DNA of 64,000 nucleotides from Oegoconia quadripuncta (taxonomy: Eukaryota > Arthropoda > Insecta > Lepidoptera > Autostichidae), in contig OX438743.1 in assembly GCA_949316235.1 (NCBI GenBank), forward strand, positions 20,395,771 through 20,459,770, given 5' to 3'. Positions 22,499 through 33,547 of this stretch are shown here, piece after piece. The notes beneath the pieces are model-generated. The model had not been told where the DNA came from. It made no database searches and worked only from the letters and a program-made list of their open reading frames with translations. Positions within the stretch are counted from its first letter, which is position 1; each line of letters opens with the position of its first letter. The position numbers and the translations under genes are program-made.

Positions 22499-23177
22499 TG
22501 AAATTTTCTACATTTTCAAAGAGGTAGATCTTTCCAACTATAACCCTAAGATAAACTTAGAATGTAACTGTTTGGAAATGAGCTATTGCGATGCGAGTTT
22601 CAGACTTCAGTGTTAAAGGAAAGAAGAGATCTCGCGCCATTTATATATCTACGTATAATTCCATTGCTGTCAAAGTAGCCTCTCCAAAAACAAACTCAAA
22701 CGGAATCATCTATTTAAGCGTGATTCACAGAGTCGATTTGAGACCTTCACTAACCTATGCTAAGCGAATTGCGCCAAAACCCATCTAGTCTGTTTAGCAC
22801 AACAATACAGTTGGTGTCTAACAATCGGGAACATAGTACAACAATAAAGTGCGGTTATAATAACTAAACATAATCATCGTATATCGCAGGACTTAACTCT
22901 AACGCTGGAGTTACGAATAAATGGATAACTTTGAATTTGAATTAATTAATTTGCTAAGAAAATATAAAAAAACTGCAAATTTTGAGGCTAATTTATATTA
23001 TGCTCTTACCGTTGCATATAGGATGTATTGTATTCATAGTCTTATAAGGACAACTTCTTAATTATAAGAAGTAATTGGCATGACTTTCGTTTTTATTATT
23101 ATATTGTAACTTGTCTAATGTGTCAGACTGTGCTTTCTTCACAATCAGTTTAAAATTTCCTGTGTCATTTCTTTCGG

Positions 23178-23397
23178 CAATAAAAACAATGGTCCAAGGA
23201 TACAACCTTGGGGAACTCCTGTTGTATGAAATAAAAATTGGAATCAACACTTATTTATTTAGCATGGTAATATTTATCTAAAACACTTTTGCTCTTTGTA
23301 TACATTGCATCCACTCATATGCTTTGCCTCTAAAATATAGCTCCAGTTTGTGTAGTAGTATTGTATGGTCAACAAAATCGAACGCCTCCCTCATATC
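23178..23397 (-). pseudogene. Non-LTR reverse-transcriptase fragment (left arm)
   Basis: The minus strand carries two recognisable RT blocks. The first is 'DMREAFDFVDHTILLHKLE', equivalent to the catalytic-palm 'AFD.VDH..LL.KL' region. After a stop and a diverged gap comes 'TGVPQGCILGPLFLL', the conserved 'G.PQG..LGP..F' block. The stop between them and the missing remainder mark it as dead. The right-arm copy is at 42,596-42,815. Confidence 0.7.
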
Positions 23398-23639
23398 TGA
23401 GTAAATTGATATTGCTGGAGTATTGTTAATTTATGTTTTCCAAATTATTCCGAAAAAAAATATTTCATAACAGAGCTCAGTTTCTACAGAGTTGTTCTAC
23501 TGTTATCAATTGTACTAGATACTATGTCAGGGATTTATTCAAAATAAACGCGCTCATTTACACAAACGACTGTTGTCTTGTGTTTGGCGAAACCAGAGCG
23601 AGCGGTAATCACTTGACAAACAAAATATTATGACACCGA

Positions 23640-24880
23640 GTTAACTCTCGACTATACAATTGGAAGTTACACAAGCATATGTAGTAATTGGTCTTGAAAC
23701 TCAGCATAATGAAGAATATTAATAATGTTTCATTAAAAATAGTCACCACATATTATTCATGTCAAATAAAGCAAGTCTTTGCCTAGAAAAAAACTATTAG
23801 TCTCAATTGTTGCTGTGGCAGCAACAATGGTAGAAAGAATGCTTCAACTAAGTAAATAGAAACTCAATCTAGTGAGGTAAACTCTAATGCGCTAAGAATC
23901 GAATGTACTGTCTAGAATTATTAAACCCGATGAGTCACGAAGGCGGTAAAAACCGCTTAATAACATAGTATCGACGATAATGGGACGCTCTCTCAAGATC
24001 TATGCACCCGTCTCAGACTGTTTGCCATTTCAGAATAAATTGTACATTTTGTATAAAAAGGATGTAATCCTACTATTGACGGAACGAGTAAAAGAAGCTT
24101 TCAGCCTTTGAGTTAGGTTTTCTTTTCATTTGAATTAGAAGGCTATTCAAAAGACCTTTTTAAGCCGTGCCACGACAAAACTTTATTAGTAGTATGCAAG
24201 AGCATTCCTGATAAACTTCTTATAAAGGTTTTGATGCTTAGATGAATGTCCTTTTTAACCTACAACTCAAACGATGAGAGGTGTTTTAAATTTAAAGTCT
24301 ATATAATTATATGTCTGTGGCTTTGTAGCTCCAAAACGGCAGAGGTGCTTTGAAACAATGTTTATTTTCGCAAACTCGTATTTGGATGGTGTTTAGAGCC
24401 ATGTCTGATGAAAATCGGTTAAGTCGTTTCAAAAATATATAGCTTTTAACGCAGTTGGTTTGTTTATCAGTATCACATTTTCGTTTCGAGAGACTCCGGG
24501 GTGTTTAAACTCTCTAATTGTAGTCATTCTTCTAGATTTCTTGGTTACTTTTCTTTGAAATATTTCACCCCCTTTGATGCTTTTAATTCAGTTGGTTTAT
24601 GTGAATAAGATTATGGTTTCTAGAAACACTCAAGCGGAGTTTTGTTTTCTTTTGTCTGTCTGTTGGACTTTGAATACAGGTACAATAAATACGTTCTTCA
24701 ACCTACGAAATAGAACAACGTGGATGAACGTAAAATTCGTATCTAAATTTATGCAAACGCAACACTAAAATCTCATCTCTACATAATTTTACTTTGACGC
24801 CGAGATGAAATTGTTAAGGAAAATGAAAAAAATTCTATTCAGCCGTTATTTACACTTCATTATTTTACAATCATATTATT
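23640..24880. other. Noncoding stretch downstream of the secreted-protein gene (left arm)
   Basis: No gene recognised. Around 24,400-24,480 there is a dispersed repeat ('catgtctgatgaaaatcgg', 'gcagttggtttg') that recurs near 17,165, 25,840-26,200 and 50,500. Confidence 0.45.
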
Positions 24881-24915
24881 TATTTATTTTAAATATCACA
24901 AATTCACAGTCCAAT

Positions 24916-25479
24916 TTAAGGTCTGAAGACGAAAAGCGGTGCCGGGTTCTGCAATTGGAGACGAGCAGTGTATCTCATTTTCTGGACATCATTCTCCGTC
25001 GCAAATTCCACTCTCTGCAGTTCTCCAGTCGGCAAGAGAACGAAGTACGTCCCAATACTTTTTTGAACCTCCACTGGTCCTTCTAATTTCTCCGCTTGTG
25101 GATTATCAGTAGTGGCATCGGTAGTTGGTGCTCCGTAAGTATTGTCTGGTACTCCATAGTTCGTGCCTGGTGGCGCTTGCTGCTTTGGCAGCGTGAACGC
25201 TTGACCTTCTGGCTTCCACCCAGATGGAGGGTACGCTCCACTTTGGTCTGGAGCTCCATAAGTATCTGCAGGTGCTGCTTCTTGCTTCGGCAATGTGAAT
25301 GGTTCTCCTGCAGGCTTCCATCCGGAGGGTGGATACCCACTATTATCCGTTGTAGGCTCAGTCGGTGACTCTGTTGTCGTCGGCGCCAATTCTATGCGCT
25401 GGAACCGAAACCTCGCTGGCCTGAATCGAGGTGGTTCAGCCAGCACTCCCGCAATACAAAGGAGAATTAAAAACTTCAT
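24916..25479 (-). CDS. Small secreted proline-rich protein, cuticle-like (left copy)
   Basis: Single-exon frame of 187 aa. I start it at the ATG giving MKFLILLCIAGVLA, a clean signal peptide, rather than at the upstream non-ATG extension. Residues 15-30 are Arg/Phe-rich, 33-48 Thr/Pro/Glu-rich. Two 18-residue repeats follow at 49-66 and 83-100, each 'YPPSGWKP.G..FTLPKQ', separated by 'TYGAP' spacers. The C-terminal part has 'GTYFVLLPTGELQRVEF' (143-159). No chitin-binding R&R consensus is visible, so it fits best among low-complexity, Pro-rich insect cuticular or extracellular-matrix proteins; that class is an inference. A TATA box lies at 25,528-25,534 and an AATAAA follows the stop (24,883-24,888). 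An identical divergent copy is at 40,514-41,077. The lack of an intron after the signal peptide is unusual for cuticle genes. Confidence 0.85.
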   Translation of the reverse strand: MKFLILLCIAGVLAEPPRFRPARFRFQRIELAPTTTESPTEPTTDNSGYPPSGWKPAGEPFTLPKQEAAPADTYGAPDQSGAYPPSGWKPEGQAFTLPKQQAPPGTNYGVPDNTYGAPTTDATTDNPQAEKLEGPVEVQKSIGTYFVLLPTGELQRVEFATENDVQKMRYTARLQLQNPAPLFVFRP

Positions 25480-25527
25480 AACTGATCGTTTATGATTCAA
25501 TGATGCTGGTGACAATGTTGCGACCTA

Positions 25528-25534
25528 TTTTATA
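25528..25534 (-). promoter_or_regulatory. TATA box of the secreted-protein gene (left copy)
   Basis: TATAAAA on the minus strand, 49 bp before the ATG. A transcription start about 25-30 bp downstream would leave a short 5' UTR of roughly 20-25 bases. Confidence 0.6.
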
Positions 25535-25839
25535 CAGGTCTAGATTAGTTTATGACTCTTTGTTGTGTCTTATATGGTGTCTGATAAGGTTGTCGAGGAG
25601 GATAACTTTGGAGGATGCATATGTGCAAGCTAGTCACGTTTCTATGCGGCCGGCATTGACCCCTTAATGGGCGGACGTCAATCGCCAATTGTGGCCGTGA
25701 ACGAGTGTCCAATGCTACCGACATGATTAGAAAATGTAAACACAAACTATTATGAGGATTTTACCGCTGACGTGCTCCATACAAACGAGTTACTAACTAT
25801 AAATCATATAAAGAAAACAAAGGATTGTATCATCCAATT

Positions 25840-26215
25840 AAACCAAACCAACTGTGTTAACATTTTAACTGTCCGGGCATTATATGTAATGCACTGAAGA
25901 CCTTGCTTGATACGTCCAAGCATGATATAAATGCATCAGTGTATATAACTAAATGTTTCCGAAGCGGCTAAACCGAAATTCATCAAACATGGCTAAGCAC
26001 CTGTCCTCGAAAGAGACGACAAACGACTGGTGTCACATGGGTGGCCTTATATGTGTCCCGCCTTTGTCCGGATGCATCTCAGTAATCGTGGCCCAATTTG
26101 AGTGCGGTTTGTTTATATTAAGAACAAAATGATGGGACAGCTTCTTAGCCATGTTTCACGAAAGTCGGTTCAACCGTTTCGAAGATATTTAGCTTTTGAC
26201 AGTACTTTTATAGTT
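25840..26215. repeat. Dispersed 'CATCAAACATGGCTAAG' repeats (left arm)
   Basis: Two facing blocks contain 'aaattcatcaaacatggcta' and 'agccatgtttcacgaaagtc', the same family as near 24,420 and 50,510. Class unknown. Confidence 0.45.
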
Positions 26216-26483
26216 AAATAATAATAATAATAATATATATTATCTCACCACAAAGAAATAGGTACATTGTGAAATAGTAATGTTAGGTAAATACAAAAAC
26301 AAATATCTTTGTGAGAGACTGGAGTCTGAAATAGGTTCGAAACCTATGCTACACAGATCTCCAGGCTCTCACTCCCTTAATATTAGACATTACAACAAGA
26401 ACACTGAGAATACATTATCTAAGTGATGCAGTATGCTGCTTAAAGTATACATATATGTTGAGGCATGTGGATAGTGGACTAAA

Positions 26484-26488
<5 letters not shown>

Positions 26489-26548
<60 letters not shown>

Positions 26549-26552
26549 TGTG

Positions 26553-26586
<34 letters not shown>
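26489..26586. repeat. (GT)n microsatellite (left arm)
   Basis: About 97 bp of GT with three GA interruptions, followed by a G12 run. It is 3 bp longer than its partner in the right arm. Confidence 0.95.
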
Positions 26587-26587
<1 letters not shown>

Positions 26588-26649
26588 TGTGCGCGTGGGG
26601 GGGGGGGGTGATGTGTGCGTCTGGGGGTGAGGGTGGGTGTATTGTTTGG

Positions 26650-27285
26650 GTGAGTTTATGTGTGCGACGATATTGGAATGAGCAGAGATTCAGTTTCAGC
26701 ATATGTTAGATCCATTAACCACTTACTTAGCTTAATTCTACATAAATGTTTAGGAAGATCATACATCGAAAGAATAGAATGGACTTTATTGTACAAATCA
26801 TTACCCAAAAAACAGAAGAATCTATTAGAAAAGTGTGTATTGAAGCTTAGAGAGGGGCTTAGAGAGGGTTATTTATTTAAAGTAAAAACAATAGTCATTT
26901 CTATTGTTTTTGTGTCTCTTCCAGTGGGTATAGTTAAAGGCGACTATGGGACTTTCCATCAAAAAACTTCTATTGATTTACACGTTTCAACAGTAATGGG
27001 ATCACCCCCGTTACGTGTGCATTTCTGTATATTTCGAATGGTGAACCGTGGATGTTGTTTCAAGCATTAAACTGTTTGGAACACCGGAACACACATTTTT
27101 GGGATATCTCTGACCACCCCATATGGGATGAAGATCGTGGTGGTATGTATATTTTCCTACTCTTCTTCCACTATCTGTCTTGCTCTATTTTTCATGCTCA
27201 CGAACACCTTATTACTAATGTTTGGGGTAACTCTTTCCACCCCATTTGGGACAAAGGTCGTGATGTTGTGTATACATATATGCCC
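26650..27285 (+). repeat. Composite dispersed repeat with open frame (left arm)
   Basis: The first 180 bp encode 'MSRDSVSAYVRSINHLLSL' and 'RIEWTLLYKSLPKK', an unrecognised, possibly retroelement-derived frame. The rest ('tttttgggatatctctgacc', 'accccatatgggatgaag') matches the dispersed repeat at 5,377-5,500. I do not regard the 136-aa frame as a host gene. Confidence 0.45.
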
Positions 27286-27290
27286 GTACC

Positions 27291-27606
27291 TTTTTTTTAT
27301 GCATAACGGGTTGGTACTTGACCTCAATCGCACCTGATGTTAAGTAAAGATGAGGTCTAAGGTGGAAGCGTACTGACCCGGAAACCCCAACACATTTGGG
27401 GGACTGGCTATCTTATCTCTAACAACCGGAATACAACATTGCTGATTGGCGGCAGATTTAGATAAGATGGTGGTAGCTAGCCACGCGGACATTTAAAATA
27501 CCCTACCACCAACCAAACCGAGTACTTAAACATGTACCCCGCTGGGGATCGTACCCGCGACCTCCGAATCGTAAACCCAATGTTGTTTACATTGAGCCAC
27601 GGAGGC
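27291..27606 (-). repeat. SINE-alpha, full length (left arm)
   Basis: Complete from head ('gcctccgtggctcaatg' on minus) to A tail, with a short deletion near 'caacattgctgattgg'. Confidence 0.85.
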
Positions 27607-28093
27607 GCTAACTTATTATACGTTTTTATAACAGAAGATTTCTTTGAGAATGTTACACAGACGACATTTATAATATCTCTGTCGGCCAATTCCCGACGAG
27701 ATATAAGTTATGCTGTTGTATTTCCACAATACAACAAGGTAATTTAATGAAAACCATATACTAGTTCGCCATTATTCTGCAGACTCTCAAGACATTAAAA
27801 CATAATTTAAATAATGACTGAGCTAGGCACCTCGAGTGTTCTCAACTCGAGAGCAAGCCAAGTTCTTGCTCAGGAGTAGTGCTTCATTATGCAAAGCAGG
27901 AAGCAGGTTAACGTTTTATAACAATAGAAATACAATGCTATTTAATATGAATAAGGTTCATAGTGATACTGGTAAATTTTTAAAAAATACAGAAATGCGC
28001 ATGTAAAAGCGAGCCCATCGCGTGGAGGGACACGTGCCAGTCTATAGACATTTTTTCGTGTAAAGACCCTTTGTCGCCTTTGGTTCCATTCAG

Positions 28094-28312
28094 TGACGAC
28101 CGATTGTTGAAGAGAATAGTACCCCTGTTAGCGAAACCAACGGTTGCGGGTCCGCATCCCGCGAGGGGTAAATGTGTGATGAATACGAACATTTATTCCC
28201 GAATCATGGATGTTTATGTATGTTCATCCGTTATCTTGTATCCATAGTACAAGCTTTGTTTCCTTTGGGACTAGATGATTGGTGCAAGTGTCTGAAATAT
28301 GTATTATTATAC
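28094..28312 (+). repeat. SINE-beta (tRNA-headed; left arm)
   Basis: The head 'ccgattgttgaagagaatag' is an altered A-box region, followed by 'ggttgcgggtccgcatccc', an altered B box. The body has 'catggatgtttatgtatg', 'atccagtta'-like blocks and 'gactagatgattgg', ending 'ctgaaatatg'. Better copies are at 52,892-53,133 and 53,956-54,180. Confidence 0.75.
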
Positions 28313-28374
28313 CGGATGAGATTTTTTCTGCCTCTGCATTTTCTATCGCATATTTCATGGGGAATGTTCTGAAG

Positions 28375-28716
28375 AACTGTTCGAGCTAATACCCGCTGCT
28401 CAATTTAACCGATACACTTCTCGCCGAAAATTAAATTTCCATCCACATCACCTGGATGAGTGGAAGTCTACCACTGTACGTTTCTCAAGAAACTTCTTAC
28501 CACGTACGACCACCCTGTGGAACGGACTTCCGGCAGCGGTATTCCCGAACGAGTACGACATTGGAACCTTCAAGAAACGAGCCTACACCTTCCTCAAAGG
28601 CCGGCAACGCATCTTTGACCCTTTTGGTGTTGCGGGTGCTATGGGCGGCGGTGATTGCTTTCCATCAATCAGGTGACCCGCATGCTCGTTTGCCGCCCTC
28701 TTATATATAAAAAAAA
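28375..28716 (+). pseudogene. LINE-A ORF2 C-terminus and 3' end (left arm)
   Basis: One plus-strand frame reads '[19 protein letters not shown]' then '[18 protein letters not shown]', the standard C-terminal 'LWN.LP..VFP....FK.R...FL' tail of a non-LTR ORF2. The tail block 'gcccgcatgctcgtttgccgc'-like follows, ending in A10. Copies without the coding part are at 6,524, 20,125 and 47,560. Confidence 0.7.
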
Positions 28717-28832
28717 AATGGTAGCAATTTTGTAATACATAAGAGATGTAAGTAGGCTATTTTAACGTATTTAAGCTATTGTTGAGCGTATTAGGTATGA
28801 TACCGGTCGAAGACAATACATTATTATTATAT

Positions 28833-30851
28833 TCTAAATATATAAAGGAAGAAACTGACTGACTGACTGACTGACTGACTGACATATCAACGCACAGGCC
28901 AAACCGCTGGGTCTAGAGTTTCCAAATTTGGCACGTAGGTTCCTTACGAGGTCTAGGGGAGCACTAAGAAAGAATTTTTCAAAATTCACCCTTTAAGGGG
29001 GTGAAACAGGGGTGGGAAGTTTGTATGAAGAAACAGTACAACTTGGACATTTCGACTATTTTCGACTCCAAACTTCGCAAGAGTACTCCTAGGAACAAAT
29101 AAGCTAATACGTGTTTTGAGATTTTTCGAAAAACAACCCCCTGGGTTGTGAAATGGGGGTTAAAACCATAAAATCGATATTGGTGTCGTTATTTAGGTTT
29201 TATGGGATGTTGATTATGAAATTGACATTTATTTTAAGTTAACCCTCTAGGGTTGAGATAGGGGTGGGGGTTGCTACCAAAAAAGTCTATATTGGACAAC
29301 CCCCTGGGGTGTGAAATGGGAGTTAAAACCATATAATCGATAATGGTGTCGTTATTTAGATTTTATGGGATGTTGATTATGAATATGACATTTATTTTAA
29401 GTTAACCCTCTAGGGTTGAGATAGGGGTGGGGGTTGATACCAAAAAAGTCAATATTGGTGTCATTATTTAGGTTTTTGGGACGTTGATTACGAAAATGCC
29501 ATTTGTTTTTAAGCTAACCCCTAGGGGTTAGAGAATGAGATAAGGGTGAGTTGAGATTTTTCTAAAAACAGCCCCCTGGGGTGTGAAATGGGCGTTGAAA
29601 CCATAAAATCGATATTGGTGTCGTTATTTAGGTTTTTTGGGATGTTGATTATGAAAATGACATTTATATTAAGCCAACCCTCTAGGGGTGAGATAGGGGT
29701 GGGGGATGATACCAAAAAAGTCTATATTGGTGTCTTTATTTAGGTTTTTTAGGCCGTTGATTGCGAAAATGACATTTATTTTGAAGCTAACCCCTTACGG
29801 GTTGCGATAGTGGTAGGGGTTGAAATCACAAATTCAAATTGGTGTCGAAGTCGAAGAGTCAAAGTCGAAGAGTCAATGTCGAAGATTCAAATTCGAAATT
29901 CAAAGTCGAAGGCTCAAAGTCGAAGGCTCAAATTCGAAGGCTCAAATTCGAAGGCTCAAAGTCGAAGGCTCAAAGTCGAAGACTCAAAGTCGAAGACTCA
30001 AAGTCGAAGACTCAAAGTCGAAAAGTAAAATTCATAGTCAAAGTCATGTCAAAGTCATAGTCAAAATCATAGTCAAAGTCAAAGTTTTAGTCAGTCATAG
30101 TCATAGTCAAAGGGGTCAAACAGGGGTGCGAAGTTTGTATGAAAAATCAGTATATCTTGGACATTTCGAGTATTTTCGACTCGAAGCAAAAGGCGAAGTC
30201 GTACTCGAAGTCGAAGTCGAGGTCGAGGTCGAAGTCGAAGTCGAAGTCGAAGTCGAAGTCGAAGTCGAGGTCGAGGTCGAGGCCGAGGCCGAGGTCGAGG
30301 TCGAGGTCGAGGCCAAGGTCGAGGCCAAGGTCGAGATCGAGGTCGAGGTCGAGGCCGAGGTCGAGGTCGAGGTCGAAGTCGAAGTCGTTGTCGTAGTCGA
30401 AGTCGAAGTCGAAGTCGTAGTCCAAGTCGAAGTCAAAGGGGATGAGATAGGGTAAATGTTAAACAAAATCGACATTGGTGTCGTTATTTAGGTTTTTTGG
30501 AATATAATCATGTTTCTCTCACGGTCAGTTCTATGTGGCATGCTCCCGTGTAAGTTCACCTCAAAGTTTGGTTCTATTGCTACCACCTTCAAACATGGCA
30601 AAGAATGTTGTTTATAAGGAAGTACTTTAATAAATATAAACCAGAATTTTTCAGAAAGGTCTTTTAATGGATCCCTGTCTTAATTCATTTACCTGGCAAA
30701 ACACCAACATGGTTGCACATACCTGTTATCTGCCCAGGGTCTTTTCCTGTTTGAGATAAACTCTACATGGTAATTTTTCTGCTGAATGTATTCCCGTGGT
30801 AAAGTGTTGATTCATGTAGTCCACGCGGACGAAGTCGCGGGCAGCTGCTAG
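28833..30851 (+). mobile_element. Helitron-like non-autonomous element, unit 1
   Basis: Starts TCTAAATATATAAAGG, then seven TGAC units, and ends '...GGGCAGCTGCTAG'. About 10 bases before the CTAG lies a short hairpin ('cgcggac-gaa-gtcgcg'). A TC start, CTRR end and subterminal 3' hairpin are the Helitron signature, and this 3' end is typical of lepidopteran Helitron-like elements. The interior has no helicase or Rep. It is made of about 250-bp modules ('aaccataaaatcgatattgg', 'gtcgttatttaggtttt') plus minisatellites. No inverted ends or target duplication are present, as expected for the class. Confidence 0.75.
29838..30440. repeat. GTCGAA/GTCATA minisatellite inside Helitron unit 1
   Basis: Three sub-arrays: 14-15-mers of 'tcaaagtcgaagac' type (29,838-30,028), 'gtcatagtcaaa' units (30,029-30,115) and GTCGAA/GTCGAG hexamers (30,183-30,440). 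They explain the repetitive KSKS, VEVE, STST and DLDL frames on both strands, none of which is a gene. Confidence 0.9.
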
Positions 30852-33278
30852 TCTAAATATATAAAGGAAGAAACTGAATGACTGACTGACTGACTGACTG
30901 ACATATCAACGCACAGGCCAAACCGCTGGGTCTAGAGTTTCCAAAGTTGGCACGTAGGTTCCTTACGAGGTCTAGGGGAGCACTAAGAAAGGATTTTTCA
31001 AAATTCACCCTTTAAGGGGGTGAAACAGGGGTGGGAAGTTTGTATGAAGAAACAGTATAACTTGGGCATTTCGACTATTTTCGACTCGAAACTTCGCAAG
31101 AGTACTCCTAGGAACAAATAAGCTAATACGTGTTTTGAGATTTTTCGAAAAACAACCCCCTGGGTTGTGAAATGGAGGTTAAAACCATAAAATCGATATT
31201 GGTGTCGTTATTTAGTTTTTTGGGATGTTGATTATGAATATGACATTTATTTTAAGTTAACCCTCTAGGGTTGAGATAGGGGTGGGGGTTGATACCAAAA
31301 AAGTGAATATTGGTGTGATTATTTAGGTTTTTTGGGACGTTGATTACGAAAATGCCATTTGTTTTAAAGCTAACCCCTTGGTGTTAGAGAATGAGATAAG
31401 ACTGAGTTGAGATTTTTCGAAAAACAGCCCCCTGGGGTGTGAAATGGGGGTTGAAACCATAAAATCGATATTGGTGTCCTTATTTAGGTTTTTTGGGATG
31501 TTGATTATGAAAATGACATTTATTTTAAGCCAACCCTCTAGGGGTGTGATAGGGGTGGGGGATGACACCAAAAAAGTCTATATTGGTGTCGTTATTTAGG
31601 TTTTTTGGGACGTTGATTGCGAAAATGACATTTATTTTGAAGCTAACCCCTTACGGGTTGCGATAGTGGTAGGGGTTGAAATCACAAATTCAAATTGGTG
31701 TCGAAGTCGAAGAGTCAAAGTCTCAAATTCGAAGGCTCAAAGTCGAAGGCTGAAAGTCGAAGGCTCAAAGTCGAAGCCTAAAAGTCGAAGACTCAAAGTC
31801 GAAGACTCAAAGTCGAAAGCTCAATGTCGAAGGCTCAAAGTCGAAGGCTTAAAATCGAAGGCTCAAAGACGAAGGCTCAAAGTCGAAGACAAAAAGTCGA
31901 AAAGTAAAATTCATAGTCAAAGTCATGTCAAAGTCATAGTCAAAGTCATAGTCAAAGTCATAGTCATAGGCAAAGTCATAGTCAAAGTCATAGTCAATGT
32001 CAAAGTCATAGTCAAAGTCATAGTCATAGTCATATAGTCATAGTCAAAGTCAAAGTCGTAGTCAATGTCATAGTCGAAGTCATAGTCAAAGTCATAGTTA
32101 AAGTTTTAGTCAAAGTCATAGTCATAGTCAAAGGGGTGAATAGAATTTCCAAATTTGGCACGTAGGTTCCTTACGAGGTCTAGGGGAGCACTAAGAAAGG
32201 ATTTTTCAAAATTCACCCTTTAAGGGGGTGAAACAGGGGTGGGAAGTTTGTATGAAGAAACAGTATAACTTGGACATTTCGACTATTTTCGACTCGAAAC
32301 TTCGCAAGAGTACTCCTAGGAACAAATAAGCTAATACGTGTTTTGAGATTTTTCGAATTCAACCCCTTGGGTTGTGAAATGGGGGATAAAACCATAAAAT
32401 CGATATTGGTGTCGTTATTTAGGTTTTATGGGATGTTGATTATGAAAATGACATTTATTTTAAGTTAACCCTCTAGGGTTGAGATAGGGGTGGGGGTTGC
32501 TACCAAAAAAATCTATATTGGACACCCCCCTGGGGTGTGAAATGGGGGTTAAAACCATATAATCGATAATGGTGTCGTTATTTAGATTTTATGGGATGTT
32601 GATTATGAATAGTCAAAGTCATAGTCAAAGTCAAAGTCATAGTCAAAGTCATAGTCAAAGTCAAAGTCATAGTCAAAGTCATAGTCAAAGTCATAGTCAA
32701 AGTCATAGTCAAAGTCAAAGTCAAAGTCAAAGTCGTAGTCAATGTCATAGTCGAAGTTATAGTCAGTCATAGTCAAAGTCATAGTCAAAGTTTTAGTCAA
32801 AGTCATTGTCAAAGGGGTGAAACAGGGGTGCGAAGTTTGTATGAAAAAACAGTATATCTTGGACATTTCGAGTACTTTCGACTCGAAGCAAAAGGCGTAG
32901 TCGTACTCGAAGTCGAAGTCGAAGTCGAGGTCGAAGTCGAAGTCGAGGTCGAGGCCGAGGTCGAGGTCGAGGTCGAAGTCGAGGTCGAAGTCGAAGTCGA
33001 AGTCGAAGTCGTTGTCGTAGTCGAAGTCGAAGTCGTAGTCCAAGTCGAAGTCAAAGGGGATGAGATAGGGTAAATCAAAACAAAATCGACATTGGTGTCG
33101 TTATTTAGGTTTTTTGGAATACATACGATGGTTCCACATACCTGTTATCTGCCCAGGGTCTTTTCCTGTTTGAGATAAACTCTACATGGTAATTTTTCTG
33201 CTGAATGTATTCCCGTGGGAAAGTAATAAAGTGTTGATTCATGTAGTCTACGCGGACGAAGTCGCGGGCAGCTGCTAG
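30852..33278 (+). mobile_element. Helitron-like element, unit 2, head-to-tail with unit 1
   Basis: The CTAG of unit 1 (30,848-30,851) is followed immediately by the TC start of unit 2, so the two are fused head to tail with no spacer. Unit 2 has the same modules, a duplicated block beginning at 32,136 ('gaatttccaaatttggcacg', cf. 30,935), its own GTCGAA arrays, and the same 3' end with CTAG at 33,275-33,278. The last 822 bp lie in the spacer of the inverted repeat. Confidence 0.75.
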
Positions 33279-33547
33279 TATTATTATATATTTTTAGCGT
33301 GCCGAAACTTACACGGCGCTCATTAATTTAAAATAAAATATTCTCCAACTGAAACTTAACATAAAAAATAACTTTGTTAATAAAAGCCGAATTCCATACT
33401 TACCGAGTCGCAGCCTGAACTCGATTATCTGAAAAGAAATTAGAAGTAAATTAATTAAGGAACTTTCGTTATGGCGGCGTTGTGATTAATTTCAGCCGGA
33501 TGCCCGCGGTTTTTGCTCCCTGACTTTATTACACGTGGGTACACGAG
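32457..33547. other. Spacer between the inverted arms
   Basis: 1,091 bp present once. The first 822 bp are the 3' part of Helitron unit 2. The remaining ~269 bp ('attattatatatttttagcg' to 'acgtgggtacacgag') are unique and hold no gene. The right arm begins at 33,548 without any recognisable element border. Confidence 0.9.

Larger units (their letters stand above)
21678..32456 (+). repeat. Left arm of a ~10.8-kb inverted repeat
   Basis: Reads as the reverse complement of 33,548-44,315. Paired coordinates sum to 65,993 at the outer end, 65,996 from about 26.6 kb, 65,998 from about 28.7 kb and 66,004 from about 30.4 kb. The only length changes are thus 3 bp in a (GT)n tract, 2 bp (AT) at about 28,707 and 6 bp in a GTCGAA tract. 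All long frames translate identically in both arms apart from those tracts, and I saw no substitution where I compared directly. Outside 21,678 and inside 32,456 the similarity stops abruptly. Contents: SINE-alpha, a foldback MITE, an RT fragment, a secreted-protein gene, more SINEs, LINE-A and tandem Helitron-like elements. Confidence 0.95.

Noticed and set aside
24916..25515. 199-residue version of the secreted protein starting 12 codons upstream
   Set aside because: The upstream start is TTG, not ATG, and would precede the expected transcription start; the ATG at 25,479 opens a clean signal peptide.
26489..26700. CRISPR-like or other spaced repeat array
   Set aside because: The periodicity is simple-sequence GT; there are no unique spacers, and none are seen elsewhere in the window.
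27532..27747. Possible tRNA gene at the SINE-alpha head (also at 17,440, 38,390, 45,470)
   Set aside because: A- and B-box-like sequences exist but the acceptor stem does not pair and each is continuous with a SINE body, so these are SINE promoters.
29810..33080. Many repetitive frames (KSKS/RSRS, VEVE, STST, DLDL) on both strands
   Set aside because: They are translations of GTCGAA/GTCAAA arrays in the Helitron interiors, appear in several frames at once and lack starts, signals or conserved domains.
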